DNA of 64,000 nucleotides from QVMG01 sp032073245 (GTDB lineage Bacteria > Bacteroidota > Bacteroidia > Bacteroidales > Tannerellaceae): assembly GCA_032073245.1 (NCBI GenBank), contig DAMANX010000022.1, positions 1 through 64,000 on the forward strand, written 5' to 3'. A program made the position numbers and the translations under genes. A model generated the notes under the pieces. The model was not told the origin of the DNA, ran no database searches, and worked only from the letters and a program-made list of their open reading frames with translations. Below, in pieces: positions 46,088 through 54,474 of this stretch; position 1 is the stretch's first letter; every line of letters starts with the position of its first letter.

Positions 46088-46095
46088 TATTTTTG
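46088..46095 (+). promoter_or_regulatory. Possible -7 element of the second ECF sigma gene
   Basis: TATTTTTG (46088-46095) fits TAnnTTTG, 50 bp ahead of the start. The nearest upstream TTTG (46071) is only 13 bp away, so a standard -33 is missing. Confidence 0.4.
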
Positions 46096-46144
46096 TCTGT
46101 AGAAGTTGTAACCTATTTTCCCGTCTTGCGTCCAAACCATACAG

Positions 46145-46702
46145 ATGGAATTATATACGGATATATACTATGTGGAAAGAGTACTGGCGGGAGATACATC
46201 ATGTTTCGCTTGCTTGCTCGACCGATATAGTACACAAGTCCATTCATTAATCGTAAGAGTAGTTCAGAGCCAGGAAGATGCTGAGGAGTTGACACAAGAT
46301 GTTTTTATGAAAGTATATAAGAGTCTATCTTCTTTCAAAGGTAATAGCAGTTTCTCGACGTGGCTCTACCGGATTGCTTATAATACAGCCATTTCAGAGG
46401 CTCGAAAAAAGAAACAGGAGTTTTTGGCAATTGAGGAAGCGCAGATTGTAAATATTTCAGAGGAAGAAATAGAACTGGCATTTGGTCGTACAGATAACGC
46501 AAGTAATATTAGGAAATTGGAAAGAGCTTTGGATATGTTGGCTCCCGATGACCGGTTTATAATATTACTATTCTATATGGAGGATAAAACGGTAGAGGAT
46601 GTCTCAAGTATAACCGGATTAACTGTATCTAATGTTAAGACTAAACTACACCGTATACGAAAACAGTTATTAGTCATAATAAATAAAATGGAGGAAGAAT
46701 AG
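46145..46702 (+). CDS. ECF RNA polymerase sigma factor (RpoE-like)
   Basis: 185 residues. Sigma2 (LLDRYSTQVHSLIVRVVQSQEDAEELTQDVFMKVYKSLSSF) and the promoter-contact part FSTWLYRIAYNTAISEARKKK. Sigma4 (LAPDDRFIILLFYMEDKTVEDVSSITGLTVSNVKTKLHRIRKQLL). Unlike the sigma factor at 32266, it is not linked to SusC/FecR. The gene 2 bp downstream, a small membrane protein, is in the anti-sigma position, pointing to an envelope-stress or housekeeping ECF system. Confidence 0.88.
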   Translation: MELYTDIYYVERVLAGDTSCFACLLDRYSTQVHSLIVRVVQSQEDAEELTQDVFMKVYKSLSSFKGNSSFSTWLYRIAYNTAISEARKKKQEFLAIEEAQIVNISEEEIELAFGRTDNASNIRKLERALDMLAPDDRFIILLFYMEDKTVEDVSSITGLTVSNVKTKLHRIRKQLLVIINKMEEE

Positions 46703-46704
46703 AC

Positions 46705-47055
46705 ATGGATGCAAATAATAAAAGTGATCAACTGAGAAATTTGTTTCGGAAATTACCGGAAGAGTCTCTTCCTGTTGATTTCAGAACAAAAATGATGCAG
46801 CAAATTATGGTAGAGGCTCAACGTGTAAAGAAACGCAATGAACGACTCGCTCTAATGGCTATTATACTGGCATCTATTGCTATACTAGGGCTTTGTGTTG
46901 GTGTACTGATTTATATAGGAATTCCTAAAATTTCTCTTTCAATACCATCTGTTACTTCTATGTCATTCTATCTTTATATAGGAGTTCTTGCTCTCCTTTT
47001 GTTATGGGGTGATTATGCAATGCGGAAACGCTACAAAGAAAAACACAAAGAATAA
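46705..47055 (+). CDS. Small membrane protein, possible anti-sigma factor
   Basis: 116 residues, 2 bp after the ECF sigma gene. The N-terminal ~48 residues (LRNLFRKLPEESLPVDFRTKMMQQIMVEAQRVKKRNERL) are cytoplasmic-looking and helical, and two membrane segments follow (about 50-72 and 82-102). ECF anti-sigma factors often have this order, but no zinc-binding HxxxCxxC motif is present. Assigned by position only. Confidence 0.55.
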   Translation: MDANNKSDQLRNLFRKLPEESLPVDFRTKMMQQIMVEAQRVKKRNERLALMAIILASIAILGLCVGVLIYIGIPKISLSIPSVTSMSFYLYIGVLALLLLWGDYAMRKRYKEKHKE

Positions 47056-47164
47056 GGGAAACTTTTTTTAACGTATTATTTGGCTGCTGATCATGACTTT
47101 ATGCTTTCATTTGTTCAATGTTTATTAAAGAACGAATGTATAACACCTTAAGGAAATAAATGTT

Positions 47165-48628
47165 ATGAAATACGCATCTTGCATTTTCCTGTTTTTAATC
47201 TGTTTATTATTTTCTAATTGCAATTCAGGAACAGTTATAATTAATGGCAATATTATCGGTGATTTGCAGGATGAATTGGTCTATTATCCTCCGATAGAGG
47301 GACGTGCTCATCAGTTGTTTAAGGAAACCATAGAGCCCGATGCTAATGGGAAATTTCAGTTGCGTTTAGATATAAAAGAAACATCTCCTGTTTTAATTTC
47401 ACTTTTAGGGAAAAATGGGAAATCTGTAATTGTTGAACCCGGTAAAGAATACACCTGTTCGATAGAGTTAAAAGAAAAAGGATTTGATATGATTTTTTCC
47501 GGTGCAAATGAAGAAGGGAATAAGTTGTTTGCAAATCGTCCGATATATGTACAAAAAGATCCATTACGAAGGACTTTATTTTCTCAAAATAATCAGTTTG
47601 GTCCGGATGAAATTATAGCAGAGGTACAGAAACAAAAGGATGCAGAATTACAGACTTATATTCAATTAGAGAAAAGGAAAGAGATAAGTTCCTCTTTTAT
47701 GAAAACAGTTGAACTTGAACTTACTTGCTATTATGCTTACCTTCAGGCTGAAGCTCTATTCACAAAATACTATATGTCATTACGAACCGATAAAGATTCG
47801 GCTTTACCTTTCAAAAATGCATTCGAGGCTACTTATAATGAATATCCTCCAAGCGATCTGAAATTAACCAAAGCTTCTTCCTGGTTTACGTATGCAAATG
47901 ATTTTATAAGCTTCCGGGTAATTATAGATGACAACCAACAGAAAATGCAGGAAATGCAACAACAGGATTTATTGAATACTTATAGATTGGAATTGGCTGA
48001 TACGTATTATCCAAAAGAGATTAGAGAGTATTATCAAGCTTCCTATTTATATTTTACAGAAGGCTTTGGAGGAATGGAGAAAGAATTAGTCAAACTATTT
48101 GAGGAATTTAAATCGGAATATCCCAAAAGTGTATACACTCCTTATCTTCAACCACTCATGGATGGTATAATTGCTTTTTATGAAGTAAAGGATAAGCCAT
48201 ATACTTCATCGATTAATCTGATTGATAATATGGGCAACATTAATACATTAAAAGAAGCCGTTGTACCTTATAAAGGCAAAAGACTTTATATAGATGTTTG
48301 GGCTACCTGGTGTGGACCGTGTAAAAAGGAATTTCAATATAATGAAGGTTTGAAAAAGTTACTCAAAGAAAAAGATATCCAAATGTTATATATTTCCATT
48401 GACAAACAAAGTGATAAGGGAAAGTGGGAAGATATGATAAAATATTATAATCTGGAAGGTGACCATATCCTGGCTAATGAAGAACTGGTAGCTGATCTTC
48501 GCCGGTTGTATGATAAGAATGGCATGATTGCTATCCCCTGGTATATTCTGATAGATGAACAAGGAGAAATAAAAGAGCTACATTTTAAAGGCTCGTCAAA
48601 GTTAGAGGAATTGAAAGAATCATTGTAA
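47165..48628 (+). CDS. TlpA/ResA-like thioredoxin lipoprotein (DUF4369-like N-terminus)
   Basis: 487 residues. A lipobox LFSNC gives the lipid cysteine near residue 19. The N-terminal ~110 residues (ININGNIIGDLQDELVYYPP-like, ETSPVLISLLGKNGKSVIVEPGKEYTCSIE) are DUF4369-like. A helical middle follows. The C-terminal thioredoxin domain (from about 360) has DVWATWCGPCKKEF, with the redox pair CGPC near residues 383-386, and cis-Pro IPWYILID. It should act in the periplasm as a disulfide reductase. The gap of 109 bp to the sigma operon leaves co-transcription open. Confidence 0.8.
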   Translation: MKYASCIFLFLICLLFSNCNSGTVIINGNIIGDLQDELVYYPPIEGRAHQLFKETIEPDANGKFQLRLDIKETSPVLISLLGKNGKSVIVEPGKEYTCSIELKEKGFDMIFSGANEEGNKLFANRPIYVQKDPLRRTLFSQNNQFGPDEIIAEVQKQKDAELQTYIQLEKRKEISSSFMKTVELELTCYYAYLQAEALFTKYYMSLRTDKDSALPFKNAFEATYNEYPPSDLKLTKASSWFTYANDFISFRVIIDDNQQKMQEMQQQDLLNTYRLELADTYYPKEIREYYQASYLYFTEGFGGMEKELVKLFEEFKSEYPKSVYTPYLQPLMDGIIAFYEVKDKPYTSSINLIDNMGNINTLKEAVVPYKGKRLYIDVWATWCGPCKKEFQYNEGLKKLLKEKDIQMLYISIDKQSDKGKWEDMIKYYNLEGDHILANEELVADLRRLYDKNGMIAIPWYILIDEQGEIKELHFKGSSKLEELKESL

Positions 48629-48694
48629 AGGAATAATTGCAATAAGTAAAAGCTTAATATTTGAAAGTCCTTGTATTTAACAGATGCTATAGGT

Positions 48695-48829
48695 ATCAGT
48701 TGCCGTCTGCTTTAGCTGACGATTTAATAAATATATTTAAAGGGCTTTAGCCAAAGATATTCTTGATTTGGCTAAAGCCCTTGCTTTGTTTAAATCAATA
48801 ACCGCCAGCTAGAGCAAACGGCAATTGAT
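48695..48829. repeat. Nested palindromic element
   Basis: The outer arms ATCAGTTGCCGTCTGCTTTA (from 48695) and its partner ending at 48829 pair at 22 of 26 positions. Inside, GGGCTTTAGCCAAA (48742-48755) and TTTGGCTAAAGCCC (48767-48780) form a perfect 14-bp stem. Similar GCTTTAGC-type palindromes are known to me as dispersed repeats in gut Bacteroidetes; a search would settle this. Confidence 0.65.
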
Positions 48830-48939
48830 AATAGGCTGAAGCCTATTTTAATTTAGTATATAAGCTGTCCTTGTGTACTTCAAATGAAATAATCTCATTT
48901 AATAGCCTTACTATACCTTACTTTTTCACTCCAAACTTG

Positions 48940-48967
48940 TTGGGAATCAGAAAAAAGATTACCTTTG
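48940..48967 (+). promoter_or_regulatory. rpsA promoter
   Basis: TTG (48940-48942), 17 bp, TACCTTTG (48960-48967). The match to the Bacteroidetes consensus is good, leaving a leader of about 70 bp ahead of rpsA. Confidence 0.7.
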
Positions 48968-49041
48968 CAACCAATTTTCGAGAAACGACAACATAAAGTC
49001 TAACTTCTAATTAAACAAACTTAGTATTAACAATTTAGAGA

Positions 49042-50844
49042 ATGGAAAATCTTAAGAACATTCAACCCAATGATGATTTCAATTGGGATGCCTATGAACA
49101 AGGCGAATCTTACGGTGAAGTAAGCAAGGACGATCTTGTAAAAACGTATGACGAAACCCTGAATAAAGTAAACGACAAAGAAGTCGTAATGGGTAAAGTC
49201 ACCTCCATGAACAAACGCGAAGTGGTTGTAAACATTGGATTTAAATCAGACGGTGTAGTACCTATGTCTGAGTTCCGGTACAATCCGGAGTTAGCTATTG
49301 GCGACGAAGTAGAGGTTTACATCGAAAGCCAGGAAGACAAAAAAGGACAATTAATCCTTTCTCACAAGAAAGCACGCGCAACACGTTCTTGGGATCGTGT
49401 AAACGAAGCTTTGGAAAAGAACGAAATTATCAAGGGCTTTATCAAGTGCCGTACAAAGGGTGGTATGATCGTAGACGTATTTGGAATCGAAGCATTCTTG
49501 CCTGGTTCTCAAATCGACGTGAAACCAATCCGCGATTACGATGTATTTGTAGGTAAAACAATGGAATTCAAGATTGTTAAGATCAATCAGGAATTCAAAA
49601 ACGTTGTTGTATCTCACAAAGCGCTTATCGAAGCAGAGCTTGAACAACAGAAAAAAGACATTATCTCTAAACTCGAAAAGGGACAAGTATTGGAAGGTAC
49701 TGTTAAGAACATCACTTCTTACGGTGTATTCATCGATCTTGGCGGCGTAGACGGTTTGATTCACATCACCGACCTTTCTTGGGGACGTGTTTCTCATCCG
49801 GAAGAAATCGTACAGTTGGATCAGAAGATCAACGTGGTTATCCTCGACTTCGACGACGAAAAGAAACGTATCGCTCTTGGCTTGAAACAATTGACACCAC
49901 ATCCATGGGATGCATTAAGTGCAGAACTGAAAGTAGGCGATGTTGTTAAAGGTAAAGTGGTTGTTATGGCTGACTACGGTGCATTCATTGAAATTGCTCC
50001 GGGCGTAGAAGGTCTGATCCACGTATCAGAAATGTCTTGGACACAACACCTGCGCAGCGCACAGGACTTCATGAAAGTAGGCGACGAAATCGAAGCTGTT
50101 GTTTTGACATTAGATCGCGACGAACGCAAAATGTCTTTGGGTATCAAACAACTCAAATCAGATCCATGGGAAGATATCGAAAACCGTTTCCCTGTTGGTT
50201 CAAAACATACTGCCAAAGTGCGTAACTTTACAAACTTCGGTGTATTTGTTGAAATCGAAGAAGGAGTTGACGGCTTGATTCACATATCCGATCTTTCTTG
50301 GACTAAGAAAATCAAACATCCGTCTGAATTTACACAGATCGGTGCTGAAATTGAAGTACAAGTATTAGAAATCGATAAGGAAAACCGTCGTTTAAGCTTA
50401 GGCCACAAACAATTGGAAGAAAATCCTTGGGATGTATTCGAAACAATCTTTACAGTAGGTTCAGTACACGAAGGAACAATCATCGAAGTATTGGATAAGG
50501 GTGCTGTAATCTCTTTACCTTATGGAGTAGAAGGTTTCGCAACACCCAAGCATCTGGTAAAAGAAGACGGTTCACAAGCTGTTGTAGATGAAAAGATGCA
50601 ATTCAAAGTGATCGAATTCAATAAAGAAGCAAAACGTATTATTCTTTCTCACAGCCGTATCCACGAAGATGAGCAAAAAACAGCAAAACGTGAAGCAGGA
50701 ACTGAAAAGAAAGCCAGCGGAGCAAAACGTGGTGGTAAGAAAGAAGAAGAGTCTACAATGGTAACCGGTTCTGTTGAAAAAACAACACTTGGTGATATTG
50801 AAGAACTTGCAGCATTGAAGGAAAAACTTTCATCAGGCGAATAA
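49042..50844 (+). CDS. rpsA: 30S ribosomal protein S1
   Basis: 600 residues. Six S1 RNA-binding domains in series (approximately 47-112, 129-195, 214-282, 299-369, 386-456, 473-541), recognisable by repeats such as EGTVKNITSYGVFIDLGGVDGLIHITDLSWGRVSHPEE and KIALGLKQL-type linkers. The Lys/Ala-rich tail (KASGAKRGGKKEEE) is typical of Bacteroidetes S1. S1 binds the 5' leader of mRNA on the 30S subunit; in Bacteroidetes, which rarely use Shine-Dalgarno pairing, S1 and AT-rich leaders matter more. Codon use is visibly optimised compared with neighbours, as expected of a highly expressed gene. Confidence 0.95.
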   Translation: MENLKNIQPNDDFNWDAYEQGESYGEVSKDDLVKTYDETLNKVNDKEVVMGKVTSMNKREVVVNIGFKSDGVVPMSEFRYNPELAIGDEVEVYIESQEDKKGQLILSHKKARATRSWDRVNEALEKNEIIKGFIKCRTKGGMIVDVFGIEAFLPGSQIDVKPIRDYDVFVGKTMEFKIVKINQEFKNVVVSHKALIEAELEQQKKDIISKLEKGQVLEGTVKNITSYGVFIDLGGVDGLIHITDLSWGRVSHPEEIVQLDQKINVVILDFDDEKKRIALGLKQLTPHPWDALSAELKVGDVVKGKVVVMADYGAFIEIAPGVEGLIHVSEMSWTQHLRSAQDFMKVGDEIEAVVLTLDRDERKMSLGIKQLKSDPWEDIENRFPVGSKHTAKVRNFTNFGVFVEIEEGVDGLIHISDLSWTKKIKHPSEFTQIGAEIEVQVLEIDKENRRLSLGHKQLEENPWDVFETIFTVGSVHEGTIIEVLDKGAVISLPYGVEGFATPKHLVKEDGSQAVVDEKMQFKVIEFNKEAKRIILSHSRIHEDEQKTAKREAGTEKKASGAKRGGKKEEESTMVTGSVEKTTLGDIEELAALKEKLSSGE

Positions 50845-50864
50845 TTGTTCTGTAATTCCATAAT

Positions 50865-50899
50865 AAAAGAGGCATTCGGATACCGGATGTCTCTTTTTT
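50865..50899 (+). terminator. rpsA terminator
   Basis: AAAAGAGGCATTCGG pairs with CCGGATGTCTCTTTT around ATA, followed by a T-run. Confidence 0.8.
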
Positions 50900-50932
50900 G
50901 TATCTATATTTGCATTTTTAAAATGAAATACC

Positions 50933-51817
50933 ATGAAAAAAATCATTTACAGCCTGATGGCTGCGCTTTTCCTATTGACAGGAGCCTCATGTAAAAAGCA
51001 ACCGGAACAGTTACTTCTCGCCGGATCAGGCTGGAATAAGATTGTTATTATCGACAAAGAATCTAAACAAATCCAATGGGAATATCCTTTGGAAAAGGGT
51101 TGGGAATGTAATTCTGTTGCCGCAGACCGGAAAGGGAATATCCTTTTTTCTTATCGACGGGGAGCTAAGCTAATTGATCGGGAAAAGAATGAAATATGGG
51201 ATTGGAAAGCAGAAGAAGGAGCCGAGATACAAACTGCCAAAGTACTCCCAAATGGAAATATTATGTTGGCGCAATGCGGACATCCAGCTAAAATCATCTT
51301 ACTTAATGGAGATGGAACTCTTATCTCCAAAACAGAATTTGAAACCACTCTAGAGCGGCCTCATTCTCAGTTTCGTCAGGTAAACATAAATAAGCAAGGT
51401 AATTACATGGTCCCTTTAATGGGTAAATCTGAAGTTTGGGAAGTATCCCCTGCCGGACAGGTTGTAAAGTCAGTATCAGTACCAGGAAACCTTTTTTGTG
51501 TAACACCTCTTTCTAATGGGAACTGGCTTGTAGGATGTGGTGATTCACATCGATATGTAGAACTTAACTTTCAAACGGGACAGATTATTTCAGAGGTGAG
51601 TGGTAATGACCTGGAGGGTGTTACTCTTTTCTTTGTTGCCGAATTACTATCTACTCCTAAAGGTGGACTCTATATTTGTAATTGGCAAGGACATGATAAG
51701 AGCGCTGTAGATAGCAATTCCCCGCAACTTGTTGAACTTGATGCTTCCGGCAAAGTTATCTGGGCACTGAATGATAATAAATCTTTTGGTATGATTTCTG
51801 CACTTTCTCCGATTTAA
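50933..51817 (+). CDS. Beta-propeller lipoprotein (PQQ/WD-like)
   Basis: 294 residues. A lipobox LTGASC puts the lipid cysteine near residue 20. The rest consists of repeats with W and G at blade ends: LLLAGSGWNKIVIIDKESKQIQWEY, NILFSYRRGAKLIDREKNEIWDW, NIMLAQCGHPAKIILLNGDG, NYMVPLMGKSEVWEVSPAG, NWLVGCGDSHRYVELNFQTG, GLYICNWQGHDKSAVDSNSPQLVELDASG. This fits a six-bladed PQQ-like propeller. It is probably a periplasmic or outer-membrane protein; ligand or partner not known. Confidence 0.7.
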   Translation: MKKIIYSLMAALFLLTGASCKKQPEQLLLAGSGWNKIVIIDKESKQIQWEYPLEKGWECNSVAADRKGNILFSYRRGAKLIDREKNEIWDWKAEEGAEIQTAKVLPNGNIMLAQCGHPAKIILLNGDGTLISKTEFETTLERPHSQFRQVNINKQGNYMVPLMGKSEVWEVSPAGQVVKSVSVPGNLFCVTPLSNGNWLVGCGDSHRYVELNFQTGQIISEVSGNDLEGVTLFFVAELLSTPKGGLYICNWQGHDKSAVDSNSPQLVELDASGKVIWALNDNKSFGMISALSPI

Positions 51818-51846
51818 AGCGATCCTAATTAAACTCTATTATACAG

Positions 51847-51878
51847 AAGAGGCTATCTTAAACTAAAGATAGCCTCTT
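51847..51878. terminator. Hairpin between convergent genes
   Basis: AAGAGGCTATCTT and AAGATAGCCTCTT form a perfect 13-bp stem with a 6-base loop. Confidence 0.8.
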
Positions 51879-51919
51879 GTTAATTTCTTTTTTGGTTAGA
51901 TTATTGTTAGTTTGTGTTG

Positions 51920-52189
51920 TCAGACATTTGCTGTCTCAGCTTCTTCTGTTTCCCTGATTTGTTCCAATTCTCCACAATATTCAGGATCTTCTACTATTTT
52001 CAGGCAACTATTGATCTCATGCCTTTTTTCTAAATCTATGAAATAGGTTTCTACTACTTTGTAAATATCAAATCCTTCCATTGAACCGGCTGCCAGTCCT
52101 AAATCTTCTATCATTCTTCTGACAGCCTTATGAATGTCCGGTTGACTAATCAGATGAATCTCATTGCCGTGAATTAATCTTTTTCCCAT
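51920..52189 (-). CDS. Small cytoplasmic protein of unknown function
   Basis: 89 residues from the ATG at 52189 (MGKRLIHGNEIHLISQPDIHKAVRRMIEDLG). TAGTTTTG at 52233-52226 fits a -7 element and excludes the longer frame from 52255. The C-terminus is acidic (EDPEYCGELEQIRETEEAETANV). No signal, no family I can name. Divergent from the HAD phosphatase. Confidence 0.6.
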   Translation of the reverse strand: MGKRLIHGNEIHLISQPDIHKAVRRMIEDLGLAAGSMEGFDIYKVVETYFIDLEKRHEINSCLKIVEDPEYCGELEQIRETEEAETANV

Positions 52190-52225
52190 GATCGTTGAAA
52201 TTAAAGTTAAACATTTTCTTTCTTT

Positions 52226-52233
52226 CAAAACTA
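52226..52233 (-). promoter_or_regulatory. -7 element of the 89-residue protein
   Basis: TAGTTTTG on the minus strand matches TAnnTTTG, 37 bp ahead of the start. No -33 match seen. Confidence 0.45.
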
Positions 52234-52292
52234 TCCTACACACACTATTGTTCACTTTTGCATGTAAAGAATGTCTTAAAGATACGGATATC

Positions 52293-52325
52293 TTGCATAC
52301 TTCCTAACAGTTTTCATTATTTTTG
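52293..52325 (+). promoter_or_regulatory. Promoter of the HAD phosphatase gene
   Basis: TTG (52293-52295), 22 bp, TATTTTTG (52318-52325). Transcription would begin near 52332, shortly before the ATG at 52347, which excludes a start at 52323. Confidence 0.6.
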
Positions 52326-52346
52326 CGTTTCAAAAACAAAAATAAC

Positions 52347-52997
52347 ATGATCAAACTGGTAATCTTCGATCTTGACGGCACTCTTCTCAATACCATAGCT
52401 GACCTGGCAGAAAGTACAAATCATGCATTACACCTTCATGGATTTCCAACACATCCGACCGAGGCATATAACTTATTTGTAGGGAATGGTATCAATAAAT
52501 TATTCGAAAGAGCTTTGCCGGAAGGAAAAAGGACAGAGGAAAATATCCGGTTGATCCGTGAGTCTTTTTTGCCGTATTACGGTGAACATAATATGGATAA
52601 AAGCCAACCTTATCCGGGAATCACGCGGTTGTTGGAAATATTAGCAAAGAAAGATATTCATCTGGCCGTAGCTTCTAATAAATATCACGAAGGAACCCGT
52701 AAACTGATTTCTCATTATTTTTCCCATATACCATTTATTGCTGTATACGGTCATCGAGAAGGTATATTACCTAAGCCCGACCCGACAATTGTTTACGATA
52801 TCCTTCATATAAGCAAAGCCTCAAAAGAGGAAACACTTTATGTAGGTGATTCCGGTGTGGACATGCAAACAGCCCAGAATAGTGGCGTAATGGCCTGTGG
52901 AGTAACATGGGGATTCCGTCCCCGCATTGAACTCGAAAGTGTCAATCCGCAATATATAGTTGATAATCCGGAAGAGATATTGAAGTATTTGGATTAA
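52347..52997 (+). CDS. HAD-family phosphatase, phosphoglycolate phosphatase-like
   Basis: 216 residues from the ATG at 52347. HAD motifs: I, DLDGTLLNT, with the nucleophile Asp near residue 8; II, S in VASNKYHEGTRKL; III, K in KPDPTIVYD; IV, YVGDSGVDMQTAQNSG. The cap is the small helical type (C1). It is close to Gph/PgmB-like enzymes that hydrolyse phosphoglycolate or other small phosphates. The substrate cannot be determined. Cytoplasmic, transcribed alone. Confidence 0.85.
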   Translation: MIKLVIFDLDGTLLNTIADLAESTNHALHLHGFPTHPTEAYNLFVGNGINKLFERALPEGKRTEENIRLIRESFLPYYGEHNMDKSQPYPGITRLLEILAKKDIHLAVASNKYHEGTRKLISHYFSHIPFIAVYGHREGILPKPDPTIVYDILHISKASKEETLYVGDSGVDMQTAQNSGVMACGVTWGFRPRIELESVNPQYIVDNPEEILKYLD

Positions 52998-53051
52998 TAA
53001 GCTAGTGAAACCCTATTCACCTTATTCTTTGCATACTTTTGTATAGAGAAA

Positions 53052-53079
53052 TCTGTTCACGACAATTGTCGTGAACAGA
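53052..53079. repeat. Perfect 28-bp palindrome
   Basis: TCTGTTCACGACAA followed by its exact reverse complement, with no spacer. It lies 55 bp after the HAD gene and 120 bp before the exonuclease gene. A terminator is unlikely since there is no T-run; it is either an operator or a dispersed palindrome. Confidence 0.75.
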
Positions 53080-53199
53080 ATAGTGTATGGTTCAAGTAAC
53101 TTTTGGCTAAGGCTCATCTTGGATAAAACTTATTTATTTTCTCTACTCTAATTTCATGTATAGTAGAAAATATTGTAAATTTGAATCATATATCAATGT

Positions 53200-53697
53200 A
53201 TGGAGAATTTTGCAGCAATCGATTTTGAAACAGCCAATGAACAGCTAACTAGCGTTTGTAGTGTAGGAATAGTTATTGTACGCGATGGAGAGATTGTAGA
53301 CAAATATTACAGTCTTATTCAACCGGAACCCAACTATTATCATTATTGGAATATGCGCGTGCATGGTATTACTCCGGAAGACACAGAGGATGCTCCGGTT
53401 TTTCCTCATGTATGGAAAGAAATAGAGGAGCTGATTGAAGGGCTTCCTCTAATTGCCCATAATAAATCATTTGATGAGAGCTGCCTGAAAGCGGTCTTTC
53501 GTACCTATCAAATGGATTATCCCGATTATGAATTTCATTGCACACTTAAAGCTTCACGTAAAAAATTAAAGAATCTTCCCAATCATAAACTACCAACTGT
53601 CGCTGCCTATTGTGGCTTTGACCTAACCAGCCACCATCATGCGCTGGCTGATGCGGAAGCGTGTGCGTGTATTGCTATGGAATTGATGAAAGATTAG
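53200..53697 (+). CDS. DEDDh 3'-5' exonuclease (DnaQ-like)
   Basis: 165 residues. Exonuclease motifs: ExoI AAIDFETAN (D8, E10), ExoII PLIAHNKSFDESCL (D in SFDE), ExoIII HHHALADAEACA (H and D). The size and motif set match stand-alone DnaQ-like exonucleases rather than a polymerase-bound epsilon subunit. It probably trims DNA or RNA in repair or processing. Cytoplasmic. Confidence 0.88.
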   Translation: MENFAAIDFETANEQLTSVCSVGIVIVRDGEIVDKYYSLIQPEPNYYHYWNMRVHGITPEDTEDAPVFPHVWKEIEELIEGLPLIAHNKSFDESCLKAVFRTYQMDYPDYEFHCTLKASRKKLKNLPNHKLPTVAAYCGFDLTSHHHALADAEACACIAMELMKD

Positions 53698-53730
53698 GGG
53701 GAGAGATATCTATTGGTTTGATATTAATTA

Positions 53731-53738
53731 TATCTTTG
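53731..53738 (+). promoter_or_regulatory. -7 element of the GtrA gene
   Basis: TATCTTTG (53731-53738) fits the consensus, 31 bp ahead of the GTG start. TTG at 53713-53715 is the only -33 candidate, 15 bp away. Confidence 0.5.
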
Positions 53739-53768
53739 CATCCTCATAATTGAGTACAAATATAGAAC

Positions 53769-54257
53769 GTGAAGAAACTCATAGAAAAGATTATTAATTT
53801 ATTTTATTTCCCAGTATTTAGGAAATTCATACCTTACGATACTTTCAAGTATGCCGCTTGTGGCGGCGCAAATATGATCCTTGACCTATCTCTTTATTTT
53901 ATACTTTATAATTTTGTGTTTGCAAAGGATGATATCGATTTGGGATTTATTGTCATTTCTCCTCATATTGCTGCTTTCTTAGCTGTCTTTCCTGTTACAT
54001 TCTTAACGGGTTATTGGTTGAATAATTATATAGTGTTTCAAGGCTCTCCGATGAAACACAGAACCAAAATGACTCGGTATCTATTAGTAGTCTTTGTAAG
54101 CATATTTATCAATTACATAGGATTGAAATTCTTCGTTGATCATTTACATTTTTATCCAACACCTTCTAAATTTCTAATAACGGTTATTTGTACCTTAATA
54201 AGCTATCTATCCCAACGTCATTTTACATTCCGTAATTATCAGCGTACAAAATCCTGA
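53769..54257 (+). CDS. GtrA-family membrane protein
   Basis: 162 residues, GTG start. Four membrane segments (about 25-50, 60-85, 100-122, 130-150) with FKYAACGGANMILDLSLYFILYNF as the conserved start and SQRHFTFR at the end. GtrA-like proteins flip or move lipid-linked sugars across the inner membrane for glycosylation of surface structures. Which glycan it serves is unknown, since no glycosyltransferase gene is near. Confidence 0.8.
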   Translation: MKKLIEKIINLFYFPVFRKFIPYDTFKYAACGGANMILDLSLYFILYNFVFAKDDIDLGFIVISPHIAAFLAVFPVTFLTGYWLNNYIVFQGSPMKHRTKMTRYLLVVFVSIFINYIGLKFFVDHLHFYPTPSKFLITVICTLISYLSQRHFTFRNYQRTKS

Positions 54258-54474
54258 ATAATAAAAATGATGATTTCATATTGAAACTATCTGTTGCCAG
54301 CAAGAGATTTAAAAGAAGGAATTTAGGAGATAGGTTAGATATGTTATTAAAAAATATTTACTAAATTTGAAGCAATAATACTGTTGCTTTCAGGGAAAGT
54401 ATTTGGATTGAATATTGAATAAAAATATTACGAAGCAACTTTTTACGCTGGGGATATATCTCAATGAAGAAACC

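Larger units (their letters stand above)
48629..49041. other. Intergenic region with nested palindrome and rpsA promoter
   Basis: 413 bp: nested palindromes (48695-48829), a small repeat AATAGGC / GCCTATT (48830-48847), the promoter of rpsA (48940-48967) and an AT-rich 5' leader of about 70 bp. Confidence 0.6.

Noticed and set aside
49351..50483. Long open frames opposite rpsA
   Set aside because: They mirror the codon bias of a highly expressed gene on the other strand and have no start signals or recognisable domains.
54415..54474. TTG start for the DUF6377-type regulator
   Set aside because: The ATG at 54475 is followed directly by the membrane-anchor segment; the upstream extension adds nothing family-like.
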